A stretch of 64,000 nt of DNA, from assembly GCF_033807715.1 (NCBI RefSeq), contig NC_084601.1:465001-529000 (forward strand). Reading direction: 5' to 3'. The position numbers and the translations under genes were made by a program. Position 1 is the first letter of the stretch; each line of letters opens with the position of its first letter. Source of the DNA: Cololabis saira (lineage: Eukaryota; Chordata; Actinopteri; Beloniformes; Belonidae). Below, in pieces: positions 50,730 through 63,739 of the stretch. The notes under the pieces are model-generated. The model was not told the origin of the DNA, did not search any database, and saw only the letters and a program-made list of their open reading frames with translations.

Positions 50730-53097
50730 TTGGAGAGAGCGGACATACTACTTTCCCTGCCGGGCTTGGGTGACAGGTCGGCGGTGGATCTGATGGATCA
50801 GATGCTTTTAATGCTGGGTCCTGACGATGGTGGATTCCTGTTTCCACGTATTTTCCTGCGCCAACTGCCGCTGCCCGCTAACAGTTTGCTAGTGGACGTT
50901 GCAAACCGCAGATTGATCGATGCAGTGACTTTTATGACTTTCCTGTGTGAGACTGGGGGATTTGGGCCGCTAGCACACGCTAGTTTTTTAGCAGCAGGTA
51001 ACGTGTCCCAACGTCTGCTGGCTGATTTCCTGATTCTGATTAAACCTGTCTTTTCCACCGCGACAACCAGGCACAGCGTCGAGCATTACATCACCACCAC
51101 AGGTCCCCCGGTTTTTGCGCGTGCTCGTCGTTTAGACACACAGAAGTTAGCCGTTGCTAAAGAGGAGTTTGCCTCTATAGAGCGTTTAGGCATAGTTAGA
51201 CGCTCCAAGAGCCCCTGGGCCTTACCACTTCACATGGTGCCGAAGGCAGACGGTTCGTGGCGCTCGTGTGGGGATTTTCGCTGTCTTAACAACGTCACAG
51301 TGCATGACTGTCGGAGGAACCATCTTTTCTAAGGTGGATTTAGTAGGCGGTTACCACCAGGTTCCCATGAGAGCCGAGGATGTGCCTAAGACTGCTGTAA
51401 TTACCCCGTTTGGGCTTTTTGAATTTCTGCGCATGCCCTTTGGACTGAATGGGGCAGCGCAGACCTTCCAGAGGTTGATGGACTCTGTGTTGCGAAACCT
51501 CAGTTCGTGTTCATTTACCTTGATGACATTTTGGTCGCCAGTTCCTCAGCAGAGGAGCATTTGGCACACCTCAAACTAGTCTTTCAGAGGTTACATGAAC
51601 ATGGCCTCACCTTCGGTGCCCATTTCTTTGACAACCGACGCTTCAGACATAGCAGTAGGGGGAGTCGTAGAGCAAAGGGTGGCAGGAGTTTGGCAACCTC
51701 TTGCATTTTTCAGCCGCAAACTACGTGACAGTGAGCGAAAGTATAGTGTCTTTGACCGTGAGTTGTTGGCACTGTACCTCGCCACCCATCATTTTCGTTT
51801 TTTCTTGGAAGGCCGTTCATTCACGGCATATGTAGACCATAAGCCGTTGATCTTTGCAATGTCCAAGGTGACAGAGCCATGGTCCGCTCGCCAGCAGCGC
51901 CATCTAGCGTCCATCTCAGAGTTCACCACGGACCTTCGGCATGTGGCGGGTAAAACAAACCTTGTGGCCGATTGTCTGTCACGCGCGCTCGTGTGCTCTG
52001 TACATCTGGGAGTTGATTTTTCTGCCATGACTGCTGACCAGGCCGATGACCAGGACATCGCAGCTTTTAAGTCTGCTGGTACCGGTCTCAGACTGGAGAA
52101 CTTGGCAGTGGAGGTCGGAGGTCCAGCACTTCTCTGCGACATCTCCACGGGTCGGCCCTGTCCGGTGGTCCCAGTTTCTCACACCCTGGCATCCGGGCAT
52201 CGGTGAAGCTGGTTGGGGCCAAGTTCATCTGGCCCGGCCTCCGCAGGGAGGTTAAAGAGTGGGCAGCCGCATATGTAGCATGCCAGCAGGCTAAAGTCCA
52301 CCAGCACATAAAGGCACCCCTGGAACCGTTCCCGATTCCAGCCAGGAGGTTTGACCATGTCCACATCGACCTTGTGGGCCCTCTTCCCCCATCGCAGGGT
52401 TATACGCACTTCCTCACCATGGTGGACCGTACCACCAGGTGGCCCGAGGCAGTGCCCCTGTCCTTTACAGGGTCAAAAGATGTGGTGCATGCTTTCCTGG
52501 GTGCCTGGGTCTCACGGTTCGGTGTCCCGTCTGACATCACATCTGACAGAGGCCCCCCTTCTGTTTCAGAACTTTGGTCGTCGTTGGCAGGAGCTTTGGG
52601 AGTGCAGGTACACCATACCACTGCATACCACCCACAAGCTAATGGCCTTTGTGAACGTTTTCACAGGTCCCTCAAAGCAGCGCTCCGTGCTGCGCTCTCG
52701 GATGGTAACTGGGTGGACCGCTTATCGTGGGTCATGCTCGGGTTGCGCACGGCCCCCAAAGGAAGATTTGAATGCGTCGCCAGCAGAGCTCGTGTTCGGT
52801 CAGGAGTGTGCCAGGAGAATTTTTGCCTGAAAGTTCGGCTCCGCAAACTCACCCAGCAAGCAGTTCCTTCCCATCGAATAGTTTTTTGACCCCGGGGCCC
52901 ATTCACCATTGTTTTCCGCGAACATTCATCCATCGGAGCTCAAGTCGGCTCGGTTTGTCTTCGTGTGGCATGATGCTCATCGTTCTCCTCTACAGCCTCC
53001 ATACCATGGTCCCTTTAGAGTCCTCGAGAGGGGCCCTAAGTTCTTTTTGCTAGACCTTGGTGGCCGCAAAGAGCACGTTGCACTAGATAGGCTGTAA
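50730..53097 (+). pseudogene. Gypsy gag-pol pseudogene (broken)
   Basis: A gag piece (SLPGLGDRSAVDLMDQMLLM, IFLRQLPLPA) is fused directly to a post-protease piece (LLVDVANRRLIDAVTF), so most of gag and the protease active site are deleted. RT follows in three frames: [20 protein letters not shown], then [16 protein letters not shown] and [17 protein letters not shown] (51268-51579), then [13 protein letters not shown] (51507 on) with the YLDD palm. RNase H (51595-52206) has TTDASDIAVGG, DRELLALYLATHHFR and YVDHKPLIF. Integrase (52190-52889) has HIDLVGPLPPSQGY, ITSDRGP and QANGLCERFHRS, i.e. its D, D and E residues, plus a C-terminal GPFRVLERGPKFFLLDLGGR block (52909-53097). The sequence connecting RT to RNase H is missing. 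Inactive. Confidence 0.85.
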
Positions 53098-53369
53098 CCC
53101 GCACACACGGTAGCGGATGAAGCTGTGGTCCCGGCCCAGGTCCCCCGTCGTGGACGCCCTCCTCTGAGACCTCCTGTCGTTTCCTCAAAGGATGGAAGTT
53201 CTAGTTTAACACCTAAGACTGTTGTTTTTCCCCTCAGTGTCCTGCTCATAGTGATGTTCCTGTTGTGTTACAGGAAGGACTGCGGAGCCGTTATGGTCAG
53301 CTGATTAAAGCACCAGTGAGGGACTGATGGGCCCTTCCAGGACAACCTTCTGGGTGTTCTGGGGGTGGC

Positions 53370-53602
53370 TGTGTGGCAGACACAATTACAGACCTCGCAC
53401 CCATCAGGACTGTTGGGAAGGGGGCGTGGTCACGGGGCATTTTATGGTTGCTGCGTTGCCAACGCGTGTTCTGTGTCAGTTGTCAGCTGTTGGTTGTCAG
53501 CTTTCAGTTTCTGTTGTCAGTTGAGATTCCGTCGTGTGGAATAAAGTCCTGTTTACTAACCTCTGGAGTCGAGCTTCATCCTACCACAACCCTGAAGTTA
53601 CA
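53370..53602 (+). repeat. 3' LTR of the Gypsy element
   Basis: Begins TGTGTGGCAGACACAATTAC after the purine-rich stretch, contains GGAATAAAGTCCTG (polyadenylation signal, about 53540) and ends CCTGAAGTTACA. The boundaries are inferred from TG...CA and the purine tract because no second LTR is available. Confidence 0.6.
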
Positions 53603-53850
53603 CCCTTGGACTAAACTGAGCGACATCTGTCATTGATATTGAAGGATGGGGATTTGATTGTCATTATAATTATTATGATTAATTCTAACTGAACAACATT
53701 TTTCCTGATGCAGGAGACCTGACAATGTACAGCTCCAGGAAAGTAGACCTCATCAATTCAAACCCTAATTAAGCCAATTCTTTGTAAATGACTTAAAACT
53801 TTAAATCCCCATGTGGAACAATAAAGCAGCAGTGTAACAAAAGTGCCACC

Positions 53851-53851
<1 letters not shown>

Positions 53852-53939
<88 letters not shown>
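53852..53939. repeat. (GA)n microsatellite
   Basis: GA run with one AAAGA interruption near 53873. The translated RE/SL repeats are artefacts. Confidence 0.95.
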
Positions 53940-53942
<3 letters not shown>

Positions 53943-55320
53943 CAATTTTCTTCCAGCAAATATTAAATGAAAATATGAAAAGTGTGAATGCTACAGGAAG
54001 GATAAGTGTTGGTTTGCTTTTCATTATTATTATAATTATCACTGCAGTCGAAGCATGGTATAAATGAGAACATCAGGACTTAAATCATGGGATTTGCTTT
54101 CCACTGAGCTGATGATGACTAAAACTGACTTTAATAGCGTTAAATTACCTCATCAATTATGGCTGAACCTGTTTCTCGCTGCTGGAACTGGTGTCTCCTG
54201 ATAAGAGTCAGAAGGTGATGCGTATTAGGCTTGTTAACGTCATGGATCGATTACCTTACCCTCTGTCAGGCACACCCCCTGAGCCCAGTCGTAAAATGAC
54301 TGATAGGACAAGTGTACACATCTAAAACATTTAAAATGAAAAAAGAAATGTCAAAATCACCTAAAACAGAAACACAAAACACCTGAAACAACACTTACTG
54401 AAAACAGTTTTCACACATTCACTACCGCCAATTTGTATTTCTTTGTTACTCAAGAGTTAATATGTGTGAATAAAGATGCATAATGTTGATGCCGTTCTTG
54501 CAGACTCCTGAAGAGCGCCAAGTGTGATAATTTGTGAACATATTTTATATAATTCCAGTGTGTTCACTTTGAGCTAGCTGTAAGAGTTGTCCACAAACAC
54601 CCTCCCGTTGTAAAGTTCACCTGTCAACAGTAACAATGAAAGAATGAACACATTATTGAATGACGCATATACTCTATACAAATCAAACCAGATGAGTCTT
54701 TCCCTTTGAAAACAGCGACTTGTAGTTAAACTGCCTGTGGAAAAGCACTTTCGCGAGATGAGTGTGATGGTTGCAGCTGAGAAGTACATGCAGACGGGAG
54801 TTGATTTGCTGACTCATGATTAGAAGTCCCTATTTCTAGGTGGTGGCTCTGTAGTGGAGTTGTGACTTGTTCAGTGTGTACCCCAACTCTTGGCCAATGA
54901 CAGTTGAGACAGGCTCCAGAACCTGTGACCCTGAGTAGGAGTGAAACAGATGTAGGGTTCAGTGAGCATGTTTACATGAACAGTTTACTCAGGTTGCAAC
55001 GTTTCGTTGACAGAAGCAGATTTTATGTTTGACGCACCAATGATCCACCATGTTTTTGAAGAAGCAAACAAACAAATGCTGTTGGAGGTGTTCCGAATGA
55101 ATGTTTTTGTATTACTGATTGACTAGTCAATCTGCAGTCAAGAGTGTTTTTTGAACATTCGCTGATATCTAACCATCGGGTGACTGCGTTAGTCACCTTG
55201 AAGCAATTGTGTAGATCCAAGCTGCTCCATGATGTGTGGATAAACCATCCAGTGGCCAGATGTGCCCTTTGGGGAAAGAAAAAAAAAATCACCTCAATGT
55301 TATGCCACTTAAAAGTTTAA
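53940..55320. other. Intergenic DNA with one weak dispersed repeat
   Basis: No gene recognised. At about 54855-54960 (TGTACCCCAACTCTTGGCCA, TTGAGACAGGCTCCAGAACC) there is a diverged copy of the repeat at 50505-50650. Confidence 0.4.
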
Positions 55321-55324
55321 AGTA

Positions 55325-56272
55325 ATAAGATTCAGGAATGGTTTGATGAGGACCCAAACGCAGGAGAGCAGGAGAGGTGAGACAGTTCGGGGGGAACGCC
55401 CTCGGGGCCGGGCAGACTGACAAGACAGTTCGGGGGGGGGCGGTCTCGGGACGTAGCAGGTGGGTCAGAGGGTCGGTCTCGGGACGTAGCAGACGGGTCA
55501 GAGGGTCAGTCTCGGGACTGAGCAGACGGGGCGGACAGAACCCGAGGAGCCGGCTTCGAGGCACACAGAACCCGTGGAGCCGATGGGGGCTGGGGCTGAT
55601 GATGGGGCAGGGGCTGATGCGTCCGGGACCACCACCGGAACAGGAACAGACTGGGGCTGGCGCCAACGTCGTCTCCCCTGGGGTTGAACACACCTGGGCC
55701 CCCCTCGAGCCAGGTGTGTTCCCCAGAAGGGGGGAGAGGCTGGGGTGCATCCGGGACCACCTCAGGAACAGAGTGAGGTGCGTCCAGGACCCCCACGAGA
55801 ACAGGCTGGGGCTGGCGCTGACGTCGTCTCCCCTGGGGTTGAACACACCTGTGCCCCCCACGAGCCAGGCGTGTTCCCCGGAAGGGGGACTCCTCCTCCG
55901 CAACCCAGCGCATGTTCTTCTCCGACTCAAGGAGGGTGATGTACTCTCCCGCTGGGTCCATACTGGCTGGTCCGTTCTGTCAGGAGTGGTGTGATGAGGA
56001 CCCAAATGCAGGAGAGCAGGAGGCAGGAGTTCACAAAAGCAGGATTTATTGAACAAAAAGCGCTGTTGAGCAGGAATACAAAAGACTCAAATCTAGGATT
56101 CAGAAACTGGAAACACGGAGGGAGGAAACAGGACGGACCAGCGAGGAGCAGGGGAAAGACAAGACTAGATATACACAGAGGATAACGAGACACAGACATT
56201 CAGGGCAGATGGGAAACAGGAGGGTCAAGACAGAACTGAAACTGTAACTGGGGGAAATGTCAAATCCTGACA
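55325..56272 (-). mobile_element. Third proline-rich LTR element: intact 5' LTR, truncated 3' end
   Basis: On the minus strand the 5' LTR spans 56272-55978 (TGTCAGGATTTGACATTTCC to CACCACTCCTGACA; TCAATAAATCC as polyadenylation region). A gag start MDPAGEYITLLESEKN at 55961 follows directly. The internal region runs to about 55378, followed by only the last ~50 bp of a 3' LTR (TTGGGTCCTCATCAAACC). The missing LTR part and polypurine tract indicate an internal deletion. It is a sister copy of 44402-45966. Confidence 0.65.
55378..55961 (-). pseudogene. Gag-like frame of the third LTR element
   Basis: From ATG 55961 the minus strand reads MDPAGEYITLLESEKNMRWV, EEESPFRGTRLARGGH. A ~140-bp segment (CCGGAAGGGGGACTC/CCCAGAAGGGGGGAG; CGTCTCCCCTGGGGTTGAAC) is present twice (about 55670-55735 and 55820-55880). 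The frame ends at 55506, with a second, longer frame shifted in register down to 55289. As in the sister copies, internal repetition dominates and no enzyme is encoded. Confidence 0.45.
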
Positions 56273-58365
56273 GAACCTTTGTCCCCTGATACTGCTCTGC
56301 TACTCAGCAACTCCTTAATCACTGAAAACTTTACACAAATCTTTGCTCTTAGGTCTCAGATGGTTAATGAAAACAGCATCTAAAGATTTACAGATAATTA
56401 TAATTAACTTACTTGTGACAATAAGGGCTGAGCATGGGTCCACGACTTATGTCTCACTAAGTCCACACAATTAGACGTCTCATGACTTGGAAACATATGA
56501 AATTGATACTTTGGTGTGCCATCTTTTTTTTATCAATGATTTACTGGTTCCAGCACCACAACACTCGATCATTATATACACAGAAATCTGCTGAAGGCTA
56601 TTGTTCGTGGACTTCTAAAGAAACTGACACTCTTCTCTGTCTGCTCTTTCAAAATGATGGCAGACTTGGCATCATCCACAATTCCCTGGATCCTGGTGTC
56701 AGCATATAGTTCAGCTAGTATCTTTCTCTTTCTTTTGTCCCAGTATAAATGCAAGTGAAGGTACAGTAATTGAGTTATCTACCAACTAAGTCAGACTCCA
56801 CTGCAGTAGGTGCCACTTTCAGGTTGTAAGCCTCATATTTTACTAGTTGACCTGTTTCACCACACAGCAAACAAAAAATAAATCTTTGCTTTAGCTTGTG
56901 ACATCCAAATCGAACGACGGCAACCAGAGAACCAACAGGCTTACAGCTTTGTAAATGTTATATGTTCTGTACGCTTTATTCTTCTCCGTATCACTTTGTA
57001 CAGGCTTCTTTCATTGCTTCCAGGTCAAAGATCAGGGTGGGAACTGTGGAGCGTGGTGTTGTCAAGTTTCAGTCCAGTCGGACATTTACACGTAGGGATT
57101 AGCCGTCACAATATATTTTTCTTTATATCACTTTGGAACTGATATGCAATAAAGAAGTCCTACCAAAACTAGTCTCTATAATGATTGGATTTCTTAAGGG
57201 TGCCACTTACCTGAGTACAATTAGTTTCTTGTAAATTAGAAACTGTTATTCAGGGCTTTATTTACTTTCCATGTTCAGGGCTGTTTTTACTTTCTATATT
57301 CTGTTACTTTAAAGTTTGGCCGGTTGTGTTATCATGAGGTACCCTAACAAAAAAAGAAGTCAATCAGAAGCCAGAAAATATATCTAGTGCAACTATTTCA
57401 ATCTTTTTGTTACTAAGAATCAACAAACATATTTAATTTGTGCTGTTCTTAATGCCACCCTTCACAGATTTCCCTTAAAATGAAACATATTGATTCTAAT
57501 TTATCAAGATAATGGGTTTTATCAACGATAACACTGTAGCCTGAATGCTGATATCAACCATCTATAAACTGTTTTTCTTCGGCAGAGTGATACCTGAGGG
57601 AGTTTTAGTTATTAGACTCATTTGATCAATTAATCAGCAGCTGTAGAACTGAAGCCCCAGCAGAGCATATCCATAATATATCACTCAGCATGTCAATCTT
57701 GTGTGGCCATATGATGAATTGATCAGTCACCTCATCAATAAATGAAACCAGTTTTGATTGCCTGGGAGTTGAAGACAAGAACGCTCCTCTGATCCACCTG
57801 TACTTTGTGATCTCATCTCACGGGTTGCTGCTGCGGCATGTCAGGACCACATGCTGCAGTCAACGAATGAAGGCTTTCCTTTTACGCATTTAGCTGTGTT
57901 TGATTTTACTTTACTAAACATGACTTTGGTTAAGAACTTGTTGGTGTCTCGTAACTATTTCCAAGAACTCTGGGAGACAATCAGTGCTGAAGGGTAAGGG
58001 CAAATGTACAGTATATAATTACTGACATACTTTCATAAATGTTTTTCTTTCTTTTTAAATTTGAGGTATCTGCTGATTGTCACTTTATGTTCTTCTTCTT
58101 GTAGTCTGTTGTTCCTAGAGCCATTCATTCAGTTATAACTTTAAGAATCAGAAGGAAAATGCTTGAAATTTGCCCCTTGCAAGGCCTCTTCAAAACATCT
58201 TCCTCACAAACCTAACCTCACCCAGGATCCACTCCCACAGTTGGAAGAAAACATAGTAATAAATTTAAAGGTATGTTGGGCAGATGAGACAATCATTGGC
58301 ACATTGCAATGGTGCAAAAAGACACGAAAAATACCTCCTTGTGGTAGACTCTGCAGCAGGATTAG
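56273..58365. other. Intergenic DNA with no recognisable feature
   Basis: About 2.1 kb without recognisable coding motifs, exons or repeats. This is the longest plain stretch in the window. Absence of evidence only: short exons or regulatory elements could be missed. Confidence 0.4.
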
Positions 58366-58369
58366 CAGC

Positions 58370-59668
58370 ATCCATCCATCCATCCATTTTCCGCCGCTTA
58401 TCCGGAACCGGGTCGCGGGGGCAGCAGTCTCAACAGGGATGCCCAGACTTCCTTCACCCCAGACACTTCCTCCAGCTCTTCTGAGGGGAGTCCGAGCAAT
58501 CAGAGCACCAGAGGTCCGCCAGAATTTCCTGGAGGCCGACCGAAAGTCTTCTTCCATGGCCTCTCCGAACTCCTCCCAGACCCTAGTTTTTGCCTCCAGT
58601 ACTGCCCGAGCCGCGGCTTGCTTGGCCTGCCGGTACCTAACTTCTGCGTCAGGAGTCCCACAGGCCAACATAGCCCGGTAGGATTCCTTCTTCAGTCTGA
58701 CGGCATCCTGTACTCACCCGCCCCTCTCTTCACCCGAGTGTCCAAGACATACGGCCGAAGGTCAGATGAAACGACAACAAAGTCGATCATTGACCTCCGG
58801 CCTAGGGTGTCCTGGTGCCACGTGCATTGATGGACACCCTTATGCCTGAACATGGTGCACTGATGGACAAACCGTGACTAGCACAGAAGTCCAACAACAA
58901 AGCACTGCTCGGGTTCAGATCGGGAAGGCCGTTCCTCACAATCACGCCTCTCCAGGTATCACTGTCATTGCCCACATGAGCGTTGAAGTCCCCCAGTAGA
59001 ACAATGGAGTCCCCAGTTGGAGCACCATCAAATACCCCTGCCAGGGACTCCAAGAAGGCCGGGTACTCCGCACTACTGTTCGGCCCGTAGGCACAAACAA
59101 CAGTGAGAGACCTTTTCCCGACCTGAAGGCGCAGGGAAGCGACCTTCTCGTTCAACACATTGCGACTGATGAGCTGAGGGCCTATAAACAAGCCCACACC
59201 AGCCCGCTGCCTCTCACCCTGGGCAACTCCAGAGTAGTGGAGGGTCCAGACCCTTTCAAGGAGCTGGGTTCCAGAGCCCAAGCTATGTGTGGAGGTGAGC
59301 CCGACTACCTCTAGCCAGTATCTCTCAACCTCACGCACAAGCTCTGGCTCCTTCCCCTCCAGCGAGGTGACATTCCATGTCCCTACTGAGAGGGTTTTGG
59401 TCCAGGGATTGGGTCGTCGAGGCACCCCGCCACGACTGCTACCCAGTCCACAATGCACCAGCTTATCACGGTCCTTCCTGCGGGTGGTGGGCCTATGGGA
59501 AGGCGGGCCAACGTCACCATTTCGGGCTGAGCCCGGCCGGGTCCCATGGGCAAAGACCCGCCCACCAGGCGCTCGCCTTCGAGCCCCAACCCCAGGCCTG
59601 GCTCCAGGGAGGGGCCCCGGTGACGCCGATCCGGGCAACGTAACAGTCCTTGATTTTTTGTTAACCAT
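58370..59668 (-). mobile_element. RTE-type LINE deletion derivative (endonuclease joined to 3' end)
   Basis: The minus strand begins with an endonuclease frame (59668 down), then a linker (RQAKQAAARAVLEAKTRVWE, FGEAMEEDFRSASRKFWRT, about 58630-58520). It then jumps to a 3' end (RAGGSVWGEGSLGIPVE) and closes with a (GGAT)n tail at 58372-58387. The entire reverse transcriptase is missing. The same 3' end is in the copy at 61642-62800. Confidence 0.75.
58802..59668 (-). CDS. RTE LINE endonuclease domain fragment
   Basis: The 288-codon frame from ATG 59668 has an arginine/glycine/proline-rich leader (~1-85), then an apurinic-type endonuclease: [74 protein letters not shown] and [20 protein letters not shown] with the G-D-F-N active-site block. 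It stops at 58802 (RGTRTP) near the S-D-H block and before any RT. The E of the usual 'QET' is replaced by a TSTH sequence, so activity is doubtful. Confidence 0.75.
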   Translation of the reverse strand: MVNKKSRTVTLPGSASPGPLPGARPGVGARRRAPGGRVFAHGTRPGSARNGDVGPPSHRPTTRRKDRDKLVHCGLGSSRGGVPRRPNPWTKTLSVGTWNVTSLEGKEPELVREVERYWLEVVGLTSTHSLGSGTQLLERVWTLHYSGVAQGERQRAGVGLFIGPQLISRNVLNEKVASLRLQVGKRSLTVVCAYGPNSSAEYPAFLESLAGVFDGAPTGDSIVLLGDFNAHVGNDSDTWRGVIVRNGLPDLNPSSALLLDFCASHGLSISAPCSGIRVSINARGTRTP

Positions 59669-59990
59669 GATAAGCTTATGATAAATTTAGGATTAGCAGC
59701 ATGACATGCCATAAAAGATGTTTGTCTGTTTACATGCTATGTGTACATGTTTTTATGGATGGATGAAAATATCAGCATCACTGGAGCATGTCAAAGGGCA
59801 ATTCATACATTTATAAATTAATTCCTGACCTCATTTAATAGATTCAGACTTTCTGACCTGCTCTTTCTCTGTCCAGATTAGAAATCTGCTCAGGTTTTCT
59901 CAGAGTTTCATCTCCTTCATTAAAATACCTTGCCCTCAGGCAGCTGTGTCGCTTCATATATCTCTTGCATTTTGCAGTGGTACTAGATAA

Positions 59991-61199
<1,209 letters not shown>

Positions 61200-61277
<78 letters not shown>
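61200..61277. repeat. (TA)n microsatellite
   Basis: Uninterrupted TA run at the left edge of a GC-rich block. Confidence 0.95.
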
Positions 61278-61282
<5 letters not shown>

Positions 61283-61640
61283 GACCACGGGAAGAGGCAG
61301 CCAGGGAACCCACGGCGGCGGACCGGGACCCAGGCGAACCCCGACCACCCGGCACGGGCCGGACATGCTGCCAGGAGGCCCACACCCCCCAGTCCAACGA
61401 CCCCCAACCGGCGAGAGGCCAGCCCGCCCGGAGAGACAGGGCCCCCCCCGACCACTGACACGGGAAGGTGCACCCGCCCCTACAAAAGCGGCCCTCCAGG
61501 ACCAAAGGAGCGCCCCCCCGCATGGGCAGCAGGGGAGACCGGAGACGGGCCCGGGGAGAGGGAACCCCACAACAGGGTGAACCCCACAACAGGGTGAAAC
61601 CCACGCGGGCCCAACAACAGAGGGCCCCAGACCCAGGCAT
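61283..61640. repeat. GC-rich dispersed sequence of unknown type
   Basis: About 360 bp of strongly G-poor/C-rich plus strand (CACGGCGGCGGACCGGGACC, AGGAGGCCCACACCCCCCAG). A duplicated ACCCCACAACAGGGTGA lies at 61563-61597. It adjoins the RTE 3' tail and may belong to a LINE 3' UTR. Frames on both strands are compositional and not treated as genes. Confidence 0.35.
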
Positions 61641-61641
61641 C

Positions 61642-62800
61642 CCCATTCATCCATCCATTCATCCATCCATATTCTATCCATCCATCCATCCATCTTCTTC
61701 CGCTTATCCATTCCCGGGTCGCGGGGGCAGCAGCCTCAACAGGGATGCCCAGACTTCCTTCACCCCAGACACTTCCTCCAGCTCTTCCGAGGGGAGTCCG
61801 AGGCGTTCCCAGGCCAGCCGAGAGACATAGTCTCTCCAGCGTGTCCTGGGTCTTCCCCGGGGTCTCCTCCCGGGTGACTGAACTCTTCACCCTTTCTCTA
61901 AGGGAGCGTCCAGCCACCCTGCGGAGGAAACTTCTCTCGGCCGCTTGTATCCGCAATCTTGTCCTTTCGGTCACTACCCAAATTTCATGACCATAGGTGA
62001 GGGTAGGTGCGTAGATTGACCGGTAAATCGAGAGCTTCATCTTTCGACTCAGCTCCTTCTTCACCATGACGGTCCGGTAAACCGACCGTATAACTGCGGA
62101 CGCTGCACCGATCCGTCTGTCAATCTCACGCTCCATTGTTCCCTCACTCGTGACCAAGACCCCGAGATACTTGAACTCCTCCACCTGAGGCAGGACTTCT
62201 CCAACCACCCGGAGAAGGCATGCCACCCTTTCCCATGGAGAACCATGGCCTCGGTCTTGGAGGTGCTGATTGTCATCCCCACCGCGTCGCACTCTGCCTC
62301 AAACCGCCCCAGCACATGCTGAAGGTCCCGGTCCGATGAAGCCAACAGGACAACATCATCTGCAAAAAGCAGAGATGAAATCCTGAGGTTCCCAAACCGG
62401 ATCCCCTCCGGCTCTTGGCTATGCCTAGAAATCCTGTCCATAAAAATTATGAACAGAACCGGTGAAAAAAGGGCAGCCCTGCCGGAGTCCAACATGCACC
62501 GGGAACAAGTCTGATCTACTGCCGGCAATGCGAATCAAACTCCTGCTCCGATCATACAGAGACCGGACAGCGCTTAATAGAGGGCCCCGGACTCCATATT
62601 CACTGAGCACCCCCCACAGAATGGCACGAGGGACAATGGTCAAATGCCTTCTCCATATCCACAAAACACATGTAGACTGGTTGGGCAAATTCCTACGAAC
62701 CCTTGAGCACCCTGCGGAGGGTATAGAGCTGGTCCAGTGTTCCATGACCGGAACGAAAACTGCATTGTTCCTCCTGAATCCGAGGTTCAACTCCATATTC
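61642..62800 (-). mobile_element. 5'-truncated RTE-type LINE with (GGAT)n tail
   Basis: The minus strand starts within the RT (about 62800) and ends with RAGGSVWGEGSLGIPVEAAA followed by a GGATGGATGG-type tail (61642-61692). The 3' end matches 58370-58500. Frameshifts occur at about 62500 and 62250. Confidence 0.75.
61720..62800 (-). pseudogene. RTE reverse transcriptase C-terminal two-thirds, frameshifted
   Basis: Three overlapping frames give the RT in order. First, FRRNNAVFVPVMEHWTSS and RSLYDRSRSLIRIAGSRSDL with VGLRQGC (62796-62425). Second, SPVLFIIFMDRISRHSQ and ISSLLFADDVVLLASSDRDL with the FADD palm (62528-62061). Third, VEEFKYLGVLVTSEGTMERE, KKELSRKMKLSIYRSIYAPT and LTYGHEIWVVTERTR (62292 on). 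Motif content (GLRQGC, LLFADD, FKYLG) is characteristic of the RTE clade. The tail is the RTE 3' end. Not functional. Confidence 0.8.
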
Positions 62801-62849
62801 TATAATAATAATAATGATAATATAGTATACTAACAATAATGATAATAAT

Positions 62850-63345
62850 TAAAGCTGCAAGCAGCGATGAATGGGCCCTCGCACCCTTTGCACATTCAGG
62901 CGTGCTGCAGTGGAAGCGCTTGTATGACTTACACTTATGACACCACCCACGACTCTCTATATCAAACCATTCAAAAGTTATGGCAGAAATTAGGAACTAT
63001 CAGATATCGACCATTCAGATGAAGGGGCGGGGCTAATCTGCAGCAATTATGTTCAAGGACTCAAAACCGAGTCCGATGACACCACCCACGAGTCTTTATG
63101 TCAAACCATTCAAAAGTTATTGCAGAAAATCGGAACTATTACATATCGACAAATCAGAAGAAGAGGCGGAGCTAATTTGCAGCAATTATGTTCAAGGACT
63201 CAAAACCATGTCCAATGACACCACCCACGAGTCTTTATGTCAAAGCATTCAAAAGTTATGAGAGAGAATATGATCCATCAAATATTGACCAATCAGAAGA
63301 AGGGGCGGGGCTAATTAAGGACTATGACGGTCAAGTACTCAATAC
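62850..63345 (+). repeat. Dispersed repeat with ~135-bp tandem units
   Basis: Starts AAAGCTGCAAGCAGCGATGA, then tandem units recur near 62935, 63070, 63205 and partly 63335. Each has ATGACACCACCCACGAGTCT, TCAAACCATTCAAAAGTTAT, a GAAC/TATC block and GGGGCGGGGCTAAT. The same family lies inverted at 42060-42440. The units give short homologous frames (FKDSKPSPMTPPTSLYVK) that are not genes. Confidence 0.75.
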
Positions 63346-63608
63346 CGAGTCAGATGACACCACCACTAGCGGAGCAGGCGGGGGGGCAGAGGGCGCGGCC
63401 GCCCCGGGTCCACTGCTCCGTGGGGGCCCATGCCGAAGAGGAAAAAAAAAAGTGTTCTGAATAAAATAAGGAAAGTTGGACTATATAACAATTGCGTTCA
63501 TAAGGATAAAGTTGTTTGAAAAATAAAAATGAAAGAAGTAGTCCCTTCTCCCCTTGTGTGTCTGCCTGTCATGCACGGGTACGTGCGCGCATGTTGTGTT
63601 TACTTTTA

Positions 63609-63739
63609 AGCCTGAATTATGGTTCTGTGTTACACCAACGCAGAGCCTACGTCGTAGGGTACGACGTAGCGGTGCGCGTCGCCGCATACCCTACGGCGTA
63701 GGCTCTGCGTTGGTGTAACGCGGAACCATAAATTAGCCT
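63609..63739. mobile_element. Complete fold-back MITE with TTA target duplication (Harbinger-type)
   Basis: TTA flanks the element at 63606-63608 and 63740-63742. AGCCTGAATTATGGTTCTGT...GCAGAGCCTACG pairs with CGTAGGCTCTGCGTTGGTGT...CCATAAATTAGCCT. Even the centre (ACGTCGTAGGGTACGACGTA) is palindromic, so the whole 131 bp folds back. The family recurs at 23260-23320 and 46388-46435. Confidence 0.8.

Larger units (their letters stand above)
50730..53602 (+). mobile_element. Ty3/Gypsy retrotransposon, internally deleted, with 3' LTR
   Basis: The order is gag remnant, protease remnant, RT, RNase H, integrase, then a purine-rich stretch (TTCTGGGGGTGGC, 53357-53369) and a 3' LTR at 53370-53602. 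No 5' LTR was found. At least five frame changes and three internal deletions make it defective. Confidence 0.8.
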
